Assembly: GCF_001747095.1 (NCBI RefSeq)
Contig: NZ_MDGP01000001.1
Span: forward strand, 1,099,001-1,163,000
Direction: 5' to 3'
DNA length: 64,000 bases
DNA from: Roseivirga sp. 4D4
GTDB taxonomy: Bacteria > Bacteroidota > Bacteroidia > Cytophagales > Cyclobacteriaceae
In this document: positions 8,331 through 16,252 of the stretch, one piece after another
Position numbering within the stretch: position 1 is the stretch's first letter
How the letters are laid out: each line of letters opens with the position of its first letter
The notes under the pieces: model-generated
Database searches by the model: none
What the model saw: only the letters and a program-made list of their open reading frames with translations
What the model was told of the DNA's origin: nothing
Translations under genes and position numbers: made by a program

Positions 8331-9710
8331 CTATTCGAAGCCGTTGTCTCGGAATACTTGAGCGAACCATTTGGCAGAGGCCTTAGGGGTTCGTTCAAGT
8401 GTTTCGTAATCAACATAGTTGATCCCAAAACGAGAACCATAGCCATGAGCCCATTCAAAGTTGTCAAACATACTCCATGCAAAGTATCCCTTAAGATCAA
8501 CCCCACTTTCGATTGCCTCGTGACAACCCATCAAATAGCCCTTGTAGTAAGCCAATCGTGTGGATGAATCGTCAACTTCACCATTGATCATTTCATCATC
8601 ACAGGCAAAACCATTTTCGGTAATGTAAATGGATGGGCTATTATAACGAGCGCTTATCCACTGAAGCAAGTTTCTGCATCCCCATGGTACCACAGCCCAA
8701 TCCATAGCCGTAAGTGTCCATTCTGGATCAAGTGTGAGACTAACCCCCTGATCCTCTGAAATTCCACCGTTACCTTTGATATTGTTCTGTGCAGCCGACT
8801 CTTCATTTGCAGCGTACATGGTAGTATAATGATTCAGACCGAAAAAGTCTGATGATCCTTTCAACATTTTCGACTCTTCCGAAGTGAATTCAGGCAGCCT
8901 GTCTCCCAGCCTGTCCTTCATGACTTGCGGATAGTCACCGAAATAAACCGGATCGGCAAACCAACCCAGAAAGAATTGTAAAGCACGTTCTGCAGCTTCT
9001 TTATCTTCTGGTTTGTCTGTCAGTGGTTCACGCCAGTCACAATTGTTAGTGATGCCTATAGAACCGTTTTGAGATGCATACTTACTGCGATATAAGTCAA
9101 CAGCCTTTGAATGAGAAAGCAAGATATGATGAGCTGCTAGATAAGGTTCACTATTTGACTTTCTACCTGGTGCAAAACTACCATGCCCATAACCAAGCAC
9201 AGAAATCACCCAAGGTTCGTTGAATGTAATCCAATTCTTCACACGATCTCCAAACCTTTCGAAACATAGATCAGCATAGTCCTTGAAATAGTCCGTTACT
9301 ACTGGATTGAGCCACCCATCTTCTTCTGTTTGCAGTGCCAGGGGCAAATCCCAATGGTAGAGTGTTACCCAAGGTTGAATTCCATTGGCAAGCAATTCAT
9401 CGATCAGATCAGAGTAGAACTGTATACCCTTCTCATTAACAGCTCTTTTGCCTTCAGGCATGACTCGAGCCCATGCAATGGAAAAACGATAAGCCTTAAA
9501 CCCTTGGGACTTCATCAAGGCAACATCTTCCTTGAATCTATGATAATGGTCAATACCAATATTGCCATTGTCCATGTTCTTGATTCTATTGGGAATTGTA
9601 CAGAAGGCATCCCAGATAGATGGCCCTTTGCCATCCTTATCGTGTGCACCTTCAATTTGATAAGATGAGGTAGCCGAACCCCAGGTAAAATTTTCAGGAA
9701 AGTTTTTCAT
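8331..9710 (-). CDS. GH1 family beta-glucosidase
   Basis: A 459-residue protein, normal for GH1 (about 450). It hydrolyses beta-glucosides or beta-galactosides with retention. The acid/base Glu165 lies in TFNEPW and the nucleophile Glu365 in IYITENG. The N-terminal FTWGSATSSYQIEGA and the glycone-binding RFSIAW and LYHWDLP are also present. There is no signal peptide, so it acts on sugars already imported. It converges on the ABC permease gene with a 3-bp gap and no room for a terminator. The promoter-like sequence upstream matches the Bacteroidota consensus well and overlaps an inverted repeat, suggesting local control. Confidence 0.96.
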   Translation of the reverse strand: MKNFPENFTWGSATSSYQIEGAHDKDGKGPSIWDAFCTIPNRIKNMDNGNIGIDHYHRFKEDVALMKSQGFKAYRFSIAWARVMPEGKRAVNEKGIQFYSDLIDELLANGIQPWVTLYHWDLPLALQTEEDGWLNPVVTDYFKDYADLCFERFGDRVKNWITFNEPWVISVLGYGHGSFAPGRKSNSEPYLAAHHILLSHSKAVDLYRSKYASQNGSIGITNNCDWREPLTDKPEDKEAAERALQFFLGWFADPVYFGDYPQVMKDRLGDRLPEFTSEESKMLKGSSDFFGLNHYTTMYAANEESAAQNNIKGNGGISEDQGVSLTLDPEWTLTAMDWAVVPWGCRNLLQWISARYNSPSIYITENGFACDDEMINGEVDDSSTRLAYYKGYLMGCHEAIESGVDLKGYFAWSMFDNFEWAHGYGSRFGINYVDYETLERTPKASAKWFAQVFRDNGFE

Positions 9711-9726
9711 AATCGCGTCTCTCTTA

Positions 9727-9756
9727 CAAACATAAAATACTCTTTAATACCATCAA
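9727..9756 (-). promoter_or_regulatory. Candidate Bacteroidota promoter of the GH1 gene
   Basis: On the minus strand TTG (9756-9754), 19 bp, then TATGTTTG (9734-9727) fits the TTG-N17-23-TAnnTTTG consensus exactly. The start codon is 16 bp downstream. Confidence 0.5.
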
Positions 9757-9765
9757 TCTATTGAT
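9752..9765. promoter_or_regulatory. Inverted repeat over the -33 box of the GH1 promoter
   Basis: ATCAAT (9752-9757), CT, ATTGAT (9760-9765) is a perfect 6-bp inverted repeat that covers the TTG element. It is a candidate repressor or activator site; no regulator is adjacent. Confidence 0.3.
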
Positions 9766-9830
9766 AGCAGAAAGTATGCTCTGTTGTAATATTGATGTAG
9801 TAATACTGGAGGGGTGGAAAGTCAGATGAG

Positions 9831-10286
9831 CTATTTAAGTCGCCTATCAAAGTACTCCTCAATCACCTCAACCTGCCTTACATACTTATCAAAATCAGGG
9901 AAATCTGGAAATAGAAGGAAATTTCGCTCCCGAACAGATTGAACCGAAGGTACTATAGCCGCTACATAAGCTTTAGATTCAATCACCTTTCTGATACTGT
10001 TCGCCAATTGATCAGAATAAGGAACATCCGACCAGTTATCTGGCAGGTCTTCAATAGAGATATTGACAATCGGTGCGTCTTCTTTGAGTTCTATTACTCT
10101 CAAGACTCTATTCTTGGGGATGAACTGGCCTGTATTCGCCAATGTCTCAAGCTTGGCTAAGGCGATGTTTTCTGAAGTATAAACCACCCACATATCGCGC
10201 TTACTCCAGCGACCTGAACTGTAAAATGATCCTCTTGGGGGAAAGTAATCGCTATACTTTAGCTTGTCAATTTTGTAGACGAGCAT
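9831..10286 (-). CDS. RES-domain toxin (NAD+-degrading), toxin of a RES/Xre pair
   Basis: A 151-residue RES-domain protein. The characteristic pieces are present: an Arg-containing RGSFYSSGRWS near residue 25, VVYTSENIALAKLETLAN with the conserved Glu, and a C-terminal PDFPDFDKYV. Known RES toxins degrade NAD+ in the cytoplasm and arrest growth unless bound by their Xre-type antitoxin. The start ATG shares one base with the stop of the upstream antitoxin (TAATG), so the two are translationally coupled with the antitoxin first, the normal order for this family. All key residues that I can identify are intact, so it is probably functional. Confidence 0.88.
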   Translation of the reverse strand: MLVYKIDKLKYSDYFPPRGSFYSSGRWSKRDMWVVYTSENIALAKLETLANTGQFIPKNRVLRVIELKEDAPIVNISIEDLPDNWSDVPYSDQLANSIRKVIESKAYVAAIVPSVQSVRERNFLLFPDFPDFDKYVRQVEVIEEYFDRRLK

Positions 10287-10801
10287 TAACCGTAGACGTT
10301 TTGCTCTATGCGATCTATAGCATTCAATACAGACAATCTGCCGGTTTCAGTTTTAAGCAATTCTGCCGGCTTTACATCTCCTAAGGATGCGATTCGTGTA
10401 TCTAGCCAGTCATAAAAATCATTTTTATCACCTTCAAATGCTTCAAGGCCCTTCCTATAAATCTTCATGAGACTTGAGATTTTGTCTACCGTATCCATCT
10501 CCAGTTTATCCTCTTCCTTAGCCCGATAGAAAGAAGATTTACTCATATCGAGCATTTTGGCAATATCGGTAACAGGTAAGTTTGTAATGCCGGGAATGGC
10601 TGATAAAAAGGCACCGGGAATATCTACAGGCTCCATACCGTCATAGTTGACCAAAGCATGAAATGCCACCGTCATTCGCTTGCCTTTAATATTGAACTGT
10701 CTTCCAAAGTCAGTACTATCATCACTGATTTGGAACACGCCACTGAAGCGCTGTACGTTCTGAAGATCATTTATAGACTGTCTCATATGAAACTTATTCA
10801 T
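10286..10801 (-). CDS. Xre/MbcA/ParS-type antitoxin with N-terminal extension
   Basis: A 171-residue antitoxin from the ATG at 10801 (a TTG at 10807 is possible but lies inside the palindrome). A central helix-turn-helix region (VTDIAKMLDMSKSSFYRAK) is followed by the C-terminal toxin-binding MbcA/ParS domain (GLEAFEGDKNDFYDWLDT; then a helix ending the protein). About 60 N-terminal residues precede the helical part and have no obvious match, making it longer than many relatives. The HTH presumably binds the palindrome just upstream to autoregulate the operon; the C-terminal domain neutralises the RES toxin. Confidence 0.85.
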   Translation of the reverse strand: MNKFHMRQSINDLQNVQRFSGVFQISDDSTDFGRQFNIKGKRMTVAFHALVNYDGMEPVDIPGAFLSAIPGITNLPVTDIAKMLDMSKSSFYRAKEEDKLEMDTVDKISSLMKIYRKGLEAFEGDKNDFYDWLDTRIASLGDVKPAELLKTETGRLSVLNAIDRIEQNVYG

Positions 10802-10813
10802 TCCCAATTGGGA
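10802..10813. promoter_or_regulatory. Palindrome TCCCAATTGGGA, candidate antitoxin operator
   Basis: A perfect 12-bp palindrome lies between the -7 box of the candidate promoter and the antitoxin ATG, touching the start codon. Binding there would block transcription start, as expected for autoregulation by the HTH antitoxin. Confidence 0.6.
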
Positions 10814-10815
10814 CT

Positions 10816-10846
10816 CAAATATATAAACGAGCTTTGAGAATAAAAA
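10816..10846 (-). promoter_or_regulatory. Candidate promoter of the toxin-antitoxin operon
   Basis: The minus strand has TATATTTG (10823-10816), a perfect TAnnTTTG -7 box, with TTTT (10846-10843) 19 bp upstream as an imperfect -33 box. The start codon lies 14 bp downstream. Confidence 0.5.
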
Positions 10847-10886
10847 GTTTACCTCAGTTCAAGATTTTCAGAAAGGCCTAATTAGA

Positions 10887-11018
10887 CTATTTCTTAGCCT
10901 TCTTTTTCTTGGCTACTGGCGCCTCTACTTTCTTAACATTTTTCTTTCGAGGTCTTCGAACACCAAAAGTGCCCATAGAAATCTTACCCTTTTTGGTTTT
11001 GACATCTCCCTTTCCCAT
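10887..11018 (-). CDS. 30S ribosomal protein THX (bTHX)
   Basis: A 43-residue, very basic protein read on the complement from the ATG at 11018 to the TAG ending at 10887. It opens MGKGDVKTKKGKISMGTFGV and continues RRPRKKN before a Lys/Ala-rich tail. The MGKGD-K-T--GKI--GT-G--RP pattern is the signature of the small ribosomal protein THX (S31), which sits in the head of the 30S subunit and stabilises 16S rRNA. THX proteins are typically 25-50 residues. It has its own promoter-like sequence at 11041-11072 and is monocistronic. Easily missed because of its size. Confidence 0.85.
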   Translation of the reverse strand: MGKGDVKTKKGKISMGTFGVRRPRKKNVKKVEAPVAKKKKAKK

Positions 11019-11040
11019 AATTTTGAATCATTGGTGTATT

Positions 11041-11072
11041 GAAAGATACTAATTGAAGCAGAACATGCCAAA
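11041..11072 (-). promoter_or_regulatory. Candidate promoter of the THX gene
   Basis: On the minus strand TTTG (11072-11069), a 20-bp spacer, then TATCTTTC (11048-11041), which matches TAnnTTTG at all but the last base. It lies 22 bp before the THX start codon. Confidence 0.45.
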
Positions 11073-11089
11073 TCACTGATTATCAACAA

Positions 11090-12181
11090 TTAATCAGTCT
11101 CAACAAATTCAACACTGTGAATCATAGGTAGATTATTACTCAATGTTTCCCAACGTTCACCCCCATTATCAGATAAATAGAGGTTACCAGTCGTAGTACC
11201 AAAGGCCAAAGTTTCTCCAAGCAAGCTGAGTGCGTGGCGATAGGTAATGTCAAATGCAGAGCCTTGTGGAAGCCCATCTCTAAAATGCTGCCATGTTTTA
11301 CCACCATCGTCCGTTCTACTCACACAAAGCGATTGATCAATGGCTACACGCATCACATCGCTTACCCCAGGAACAACCCAAGCCACATCTGGATTTGTGT
11401 CATGTGCTGCTACCGCAAAGCCAAAATTGGCAATACCATCCTTCTCCGTAATGTCAGACCAGTTGTTTCCTCCATCAACTGTTCTAAAAATACCACAGTG
11501 GTTCTGCTGCCACATGACCTTTGGGTTTGCCTTACACCAATCCACTAGATGTGGATCCTGGCCATACTCAGATGAAGGGTCTGGTAAGTAGTCTGCCCTT
11601 AGGCCCTTATTCATCACATGCCAACTATCACCACCATCATTAGATTCGAAAACACCAGCACAACTGATGCCTATATAGATATGATCTGAGTCGTTCGGGT
11701 CAACCAGTATAGAATGTAGCCCGGGATGGTCTCTCCCACCACCGAACCATTGATCTTTCCTACTTGGATGATCCCATAGCCCTCTAACCAATTCAAAAGA
11801 ATCACCATTATCCGTGCTCTTGAACAAACCACCTGGCTCAGTGCCGATATAGATTGTTCCGGGACGATCGGCACCTCCATTGGAGAATGCCCAGAGCAGT
11901 TTGGTTGAAGCAGGAACACCATCCTTGATTTCTTCTCCATCGGGATACTTTGGAGCTTCTAGTTCTTCCCAGTCTTTGCCATTACTCGATCGATGTAATT
12001 TACAACCCCAATGACCATGATCTAATAAGGCCCACCAAGTGCCAGTGACCTGATCAATTGTGGCTATGGTAACTGGAATGCCAACGAATGAAGTATGGTC
12101 ATACTCCCATTTTCCTGAACCTGATTTCTTATAAGTGACCAGCCCCTTTCGGGTACCGATCAAAAGATGATTTTGAGCCAT
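11090..12181 (-). CDS. Asp-box (BNR) beta-propeller protein, sialidase-like fold
   Basis: A 363-residue protein with about six Asp-box motifs: SSNGKDWEEL, STDNGDSFEL, SNDGGDSWHV, TVDGGNNWSD, TDDGGKTWQH and SDNGGERWETL. These are structural turns of a sialidase/Vps10-type propeller, not catalytic residues. No signal peptide is present (MAQNHLLIGTRKGLVTY), so it is predicted cytoplasmic, unlike most sialidases, and I see no sialidase Arg triad or FRIP motif to support glycosidase activity. It is 83 bp downstream of a MoaD/ThiS-like gene in the same direction and probably cotranscribed with it. Best called a propeller of unknown activity. Confidence 0.85.
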   Translation of the reverse strand: MAQNHLLIGTRKGLVTYKKSGSGKWEYDHTSFVGIPVTIATIDQVTGTWWALLDHGHWGCKLHRSSNGKDWEELEAPKYPDGEEIKDGVPASTKLLWAFSNGGADRPGTIYIGTEPGGLFKSTDNGDSFELVRGLWDHPSRKDQWFGGGRDHPGLHSILVDPNDSDHIYIGISCAGVFESNDGGDSWHVMNKGLRADYLPDPSSEYGQDPHLVDWCKANPKVMWQQNHCGIFRTVDGGNNWSDITEKDGIANFGFAVAAHDTNPDVAWVVPGVSDVMRVAIDQSLCVSRTDDGGKTWQHFRDGLPQGSAFDITYRHALSLLGETLAFGTTTGNLYLSDNGGERWETLSNNLPMIHSVEFVETD

Positions 12182-12264
12182 GATATGGTATGATTAAGAT
12201 TAAAAAATCTATTGTCTAAAAAGTATACTCAATCCATGACGATCGCCACCTTGTTAAAGGGACA

Positions 12265-12537
12265 TTATCCGCCTGACAGGGCCTGCATCACATAAACCTC
12301 ATCCTTTTCTACCAACTCATCCATCAGCCGCTCTCTGTCTTTCACCATCTCATTTCCAATGAAGATATTAACGTGCTTACGCAAAGTTCCATTCTCATCA
12401 ACGATGTAATCCTTGAGGCCAGAATATCTATTCTCAATCTCATTTAATACTTCAGAGACCGTCTTGCCACTTACTTCCAGGGGTGCTAAATCCGGATAAA
12501 ACCGTTTGAGGTTGCTGGTAAACTTTACTACTGCCAT
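12265..12537 (-). CDS. MoaD/ThiS family ubiquitin-like small protein
   Basis: A 90-residue beta-grasp protein ending in Gly-Gly (VMQALSGG), the hallmark of sulfur-carrier proteins that are adenylated and thiocarboxylated at the C-terminus. Other family features: TVSEVLNEIENRYSGLKDYI near residue 30 and LRKHVNIFIGNEMV near 52. No MoaE, ThiG, ThiF/MoeB or cysteine-desulfurase gene is nearby; the neighbours are the Asp-box propeller downstream and a cupin upstream. So it may be a sulfur carrier for a non-standard pathway or a protein modifier. The activating enzyme must be elsewhere. Confidence 0.9.
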   Translation of the reverse strand: MAVVKFTSNLKRFYPDLAPLEVSGKTVSEVLNEIENRYSGLKDYIVDENGTLRKHVNIFIGNEMVKDRERLMDELVEKDEVYVMQALSGG

Positions 12538-12642
12538 AATTATAATCTCACAAATCGATTGAATTTATAAAATCAAAGTTGATGTATCAAACGATCGAGA
12601 CCTCTTGAGGTTATTGAACTTAAATTCGTCCTTCAACTCTAA

Positions 12643-13014
12643 TCAAATCCACTTTTGATCGTTGTGGGTTCTTTCATGTACAACCTCACCAGTATGCTGG
12701 GTAGACATTGGTTCGAAAAGCAACACCCATACTTCTTCATCGGCACGGGTAAAAGGATTGTGCTCTACTCCCTTCGGAACAATGATCATATCTCCTTCTT
12801 CTAAAACCTCCGTTCTATCACGAAACTCCATGAATAACTTCCCCTTAAACACTTGAAAATATTCATCTTCATGTTCGTGACTATGCCAAACAAATGCTCC
12901 CTGAAGTTTGGCCAGTTTCACTTGCTGACCATTGAGTTCACCAATAATATGGGGCTTCCATTGGTCTTGGAATAATTCGAATTTCTCCAGTATATTTTTC
13001 TTAGAAAGGTCCAT
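12643..13014 (-). CDS. Small single-domain cupin protein
   Basis: A 123-residue cupin. The metal-binding motif 1 is visible as WHSHEHEDEYFQVFKG (two His, one Glu) and motif 2 as VPKGVEHNPFTRADEE (His in GVEHNP). A bound divalent metal is therefore likely. The family covers isomerases, dioxygenases and sensors; nothing here fixes the substrate. It lies 105 bp upstream of the MoaD/ThiS-like gene in the same direction, possibly one transcription unit. Confidence 0.88.
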   Translation of the reverse strand: MDLSKKNILEKFELFQDQWKPHIIGELNGQQVKLAKLQGAFVWHSHEHEDEYFQVFKGKLFMEFRDRTEVLEEGDMIIVPKGVEHNPFTRADEEVWVLLFEPMSTQHTGEVVHERTHNDQKWI

Positions 13015-13081
13015 GGATCGAAATTAGTGAAACCTTATAATTCCTTTGACCCAGAAAACATCAAAGGTCATTTAAATGGTC

Positions 13082-14164
13082 TTATTGGTAAAAATAAGGC
13101 CTATGATGAGAGCTATTCTCAATGAGAAGGCAATTCCCACACTCAGGTGGTGCTTCATCAAGTCGAGCTGCGGGGCAGGGTTCTCTTAGAAAGAAATCAA
13201 AGCGATCACTGTTCAACCATGTTCTTGTAGTATCCACCCTTGCGACTTCGAAGTAACCGAAAATTGGGTCTTTTGGTCTATCTGGATAATAAAGATTACC
13301 TACAATATTTGCTGGTGTCTTATCAAAAATAGAACCTGATAAGTTGGCTATTTCCTCTACTTTGGTCCAGTAGGCATGGGCCCCTTCATCTATCGTAGAT
13401 TGGACCACCTGATAGAAATAGGTGAAAGCAAACCGACCATCCACGGTGGTATTAGCAAGATTTTGACGTGGGATTAAGTCCGGTTTTAGTTTTGCTCCAT
13501 TAAAAAGCCTTAGTGCCTGCCCTGTGATATCATTGGTTACATAACATGGTGGTGGTGGTGGGCCACAACAGACTTGCGTTTGCACCGCAGTGTAGGTTTC
13601 GATTACATTCCACCTTAAATAAAAATCGGTCTCTTTTTCCAGTATTTCGGTGTCGACCAGAAGTTGTGAAAGCCTTCTCAATTCACGAATACCTCCTTGA
13701 TCAACGACAACATCGACCAAGTCTACCTCTACATAAATGGAGTCTTTGGCTTTGAGCCCAGGCATAATGGAGGGCTCAGACAAAACCTGTTCTCCGGAAG
13801 GCAGTGTGATAGCTATCTGATAGCTCCTTCCCTCTCTTGCTGAATCGTTCGGCATAACCAACCTGTAATTGCCAGGATTATTAAGTTCTTCTTCATACTG
13901 AGCAATTACACTCCCATCCTCTAAAAGATCGATAGTCGCCCCACTTAAAGCTTGCTGCGCACCATCGCTCCTGGTTGAAGATTCAAAGATGGTAATTTCG
14001 TTCCCAGCTGTTCCGTCAGTAATTCTTCCATAAACAATTAGAGAAGGCGCTGTGGGTTTACTACCCAGCTCGATTACCTCGGCACAACCAGCCATCATCA
14101 ACCAGGTGATGGCAATTGCTAAGACAGCTGATATCATGCGCTTCGAGATGACCTTTTTATTCAT
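13082..14164 (-). CDS. DUF4249 lipoprotein
   Basis: A 360-residue lipoprotein with signal peptide and lipobox (LMMAGC, Cys about residue 27). It carries an N-terminal beta-sandwich-like domain (APSLIVYGRITDGTAGNEITI) and the family's cysteine-rich patches (VCCGPPPPPCYVTND near 205; CPAARLDEAPPECGNC near 335). DUF4249 proteins are normally outer-membrane partners encoded directly after a TonB-dependent receptor. Here there is no receptor in the neighbourhood; the flanking genes are a cupin and the divergent acyltransferase pair. It is therefore a solitary member whose partner, if any, is elsewhere. Confidence 0.9.
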   Translation of the reverse strand: MNKKVISKRMISAVLAIAITWLMMAGCAEVIELGSKPTAPSLIVYGRITDGTAGNEITIFESSTRSDGAQQALSGATIDLLEDGSVIAQYEEELNNPGNYRLVMPNDSAREGRSYQIAITLPSGEQVLSEPSIMPGLKAKDSIYVEVDLVDVVVDQGGIRELRRLSQLLVDTEILEKETDFYLRWNVIETYTAVQTQVCCGPPPPPCYVTNDITGQALRLFNGAKLKPDLIPRQNLANTTVDGRFAFTYFYQVVQSTIDEGAHAYWTKVEEIANLSGSIFDKTPANIVGNLYYPDRPKDPIFGYFEVARVDTTRTWLNSDRFDFFLREPCPAARLDEAPPECGNCLLIENSSHHRPYFYQ

Positions 14165-14327
14165 TACTGTTGAAGTAGTTGAATTTAATTAAGCGTACGG
14201 TTTATCACTAATAATTTAGTCAAAAGAGATTGTCCATTTTAAACCTTCCGTTTTTCGTGAATAAAAACTATTTTGATAAGCTTGGAAATGAGTAACTGAC
14301 TTATGACAAGGGCTTTGCCAAATCAAG

Positions 14328-14359
14328 TTTGATTTCTGTGATAAATGCCCTTATACTTG
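14328..14359 (+). promoter_or_regulatory. Candidate promoter of the acyltransferase pair
   Basis: TTTG (14328-14331), 20 bp, TATACTTG (14352-14359): one mismatch from the TAnnTTTG consensus with ideal spacing, about 30 bp before the ATG at 14390. Confidence 0.5.
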
Positions 14360-14389
14360 CCAATTATTCCAAAGCGCTAATTGACCTTA

Positions 14390-15199
14390 ATGGAGAAATT
14401 CGTAGATGTCCGAAAGCTGATTCACGATAAGAATCCAACCCTACTAAAGTGGTTACCTGGATTCATCATTCGATACATCGAACGCATCATTCATCAAGAT
14501 GATATCAACGCATTTATGGCCGCCCATACCGAGGCAGATTCTTATGAGTTTAGCAAGGCGGTAATGGAGAAATTCAATGTGACTCTTGACATTCACGGTC
14601 TTGATAACGTGCCTCGTCCTCCGGAAGGGATCATTTTTGCTGCCAATCACCCCCTTGGTGGCTTCGATGCACTTGCCATCATCACATCACTAAAAGAGAT
14701 TAGGCCTGATATCAAGTTCATAGTCAACGACTTCTTACTAAGTCTCAACAACCTGAAAGACAGTTTTATTGGTGTTAATAAGGTAGGAAAAAATAAGGCA
14801 GACTCCTTGCAAAGAGTTGACGAACAGTTCGGTTCTGACTATGCTACATTTATTTTTCCTGCCGGGCTGGTCAGTCGCAGAACCAAAGGAGTGGTTAAAG
14901 ACCTGGATTGGAAAAAAACCTTTGTGGTCAAATCCATAAAGTATAATAAACCCATAGTTCCAGTGTATATTGAGGGAAGACTCACCGATAGATTTTATCG
15001 ATTAGCCAACATTAGAAAGGCATTGGGAATCAAGCTAAACATCGAAATGTTCTATTTGGCAGACGAGTTTTATAAACAACACAATACTAAAATGAAGATT
15101 ACTATTGGTCAACCCATACCAGCTTCTACTTTCGATGCATCAAAGAACGAGAAAGAATGGGCGCAATGGGTAAAAGAAGAAGTATACAAGCTTGCATAA
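14390..15199 (+). CDS. Lysophospholipid acyltransferase-family protein, GlsA-like (glycine-lipid O-acyltransferase)
   Basis: A 269-residue PlsC-superfamily protein from the ATG at 14390 (a TTG at 14381 is in frame but less likely). The active-site region reads AANHPLGGFDALAI, with His and Asp of the acyltransferase motif, followed by IFPAGLVSRR, the phosphate-binding-type block. It is 16 bp upstream of a GNAT-type N-acyltransferase. In Bacteroides the adjacent genes glsB (N-acyltransferase) and glsA (O-acyltransferase) make glycine lipids; the same pair of families here suggests the second acylation of an N-acyl amino acid. Product identity (glycine, ornithine or other head group) is inference. 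Confidence 0.85.
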   Translation: MEKFVDVRKLIHDKNPTLLKWLPGFIIRYIERIIHQDDINAFMAAHTEADSYEFSKAVMEKFNVTLDIHGLDNVPRPPEGIIFAANHPLGGFDALAIITSLKEIRPDIKFIVNDFLLSLNNLKDSFIGVNKVGKNKADSLQRVDEQFGSDYATFIFPAGLVSRRTKGVVKDLDWKKTFVVKSIKYNKPIVPVYIEGRLTDRFYRLANIRKALGIKLNIEMFYLADEFYKQHNTKMKITIGQPIPASTFDASKNEKEWAQWVKEEVYKLA

Positions 15200-15214
15200 G
15201 CTTAAATGGAATAA

Positions 15215-16168
15215 ATGAAGCAAAGCAAAGAACTTAAGCCGATCATCCCAGCAGTTGAAAGAGAACTGATTGAAGACGAATTGAAAAACAATCGTTTTGT
15301 CAGAACAACAAACAAAGGAGGCAATGAGATTTACATTGTAAATCATCATAACTCCCCTCATACAATGCGGGAGATTGGTAGGCTAAGGGAGGTTTCTTTT
15401 AGAGGTGCTGGAGGTGGAACCGGTCACGAGATCGATATCGATGAATATGACACTACCGACCGATGCTATGAACAACTGATTGTATGGAGTCCTGAGGACA
15501 AGGAAATTATCGGAGGCTATCGATTCATTACAGGAGACAGAGCCTACAATCCCGAAACAGGAGATTTTGACCTTTCTACTGCACATTACTTCGATTTCTC
15601 AGAGCAGATGAAAAAAGACTATCTGCCCTACTCTATTGAGTTAGGCAGGTCATGGGTACAGCCTAACTATCAGCCTTCGGTTAATCCACGGAAGGGACTT
15701 TTCGCCCTTGCTAATATTTGGGATGGTCTTGGAGCATTGATAGTCAATTACGAAGGCCAAATGAATTACTTCTTTGGCAAGGTGACCATGTATACCAGTT
15801 ACAACAAAGAAGCCAGGGATATACTGCTCGCTTTTATGGCCAATTATTTCCCTGACAAAGACAATCTATCAACACCAAAGAAGGAACTCTTTTCTGGCTA
15901 CTCTGATGAATTGTTTAAAGCCAATTTTGATGATAACGTCTCATTTGAGGACGGTTTCAAGGTATTGCAAAAGCTCTTGAAAGAAAGAGGTGAATGGATC
16001 CCTCCTTTGATCAACATTTACATGAATCTTTCTTCTACCATGATGTCTTTTGGCACTGCCTTTAACCCTGATTTTGGTGGTGTTGAAGAAACGGGTCTCA
16101 TGGTGACCATAGGCGACATACACGAATCAGTGATTGAAAGGCATTGCTCCGGCTATACAAAGCCTTAA
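15215..16168 (+). CDS. GNAT-type amino-acid N-acyltransferase, GlsB/OlsB-like
   Basis: A 317-residue protein of the hemolysin/OlsB-like GNAT family that transfers a 3-hydroxy-fatty acyl chain from acyl-ACP to an amino acid. Visible family blocks are MREIGRLREVSFRGAGGGTG, a strand ending IIGGYRFITG and the conserved IELGRSWVQPNYQP. Length matches Bacteroidota GlsB proteins, which are longer than OlsB of proteobacteria. With the preceding O-acyltransferase it forms a two-gene unit for a zwitterionic or acidic aminolipid of the envelope. A small AAGCCT/AGGCTT stem spans its stop codon but lacks a T-run. Confidence 0.87.
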   Translation: MKQSKELKPIIPAVERELIEDELKNNRFVRTTNKGGNEIYIVNHHNSPHTMREIGRLREVSFRGAGGGTGHEIDIDEYDTTDRCYEQLIVWSPEDKEIIGGYRFITGDRAYNPETGDFDLSTAHYFDFSEQMKKDYLPYSIELGRSWVQPNYQPSVNPRKGLFALANIWDGLGALIVNYEGQMNYFFGKVTMYTSYNKEARDILLAFMANYFPDKDNLSTPKKELFSGYSDELFKANFDDNVSFEDGFKVLQKLLKERGEWIPPLINIYMNLSSTMMSFGTAFNPDFGGVEETGLMVTIGDIHESVIERHCSGYTKP

Positions 16169-16252
16169 TCAGGCTTAAAAGGATCGTTCCCTTCATTTGA
16201 TTAATCACATTCCTTTTTATCTTAGGTCTATTGTTTTGATTAATTGAATCCA

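Noticed and set aside
9831..10807. RES/Xre pair as evidence for a genomic island or prophage
   Set aside because: Neighbouring genes are housekeeping-like (ribosomal THX, GH1); no integrase, tRNA or attachment repeat seen.
16160..16176. AAGCCT/AGGCTT stem as a terminator of the acyltransferase operon
   Set aside because: No T-run follows; weak 6-bp stem spanning a stop codon.
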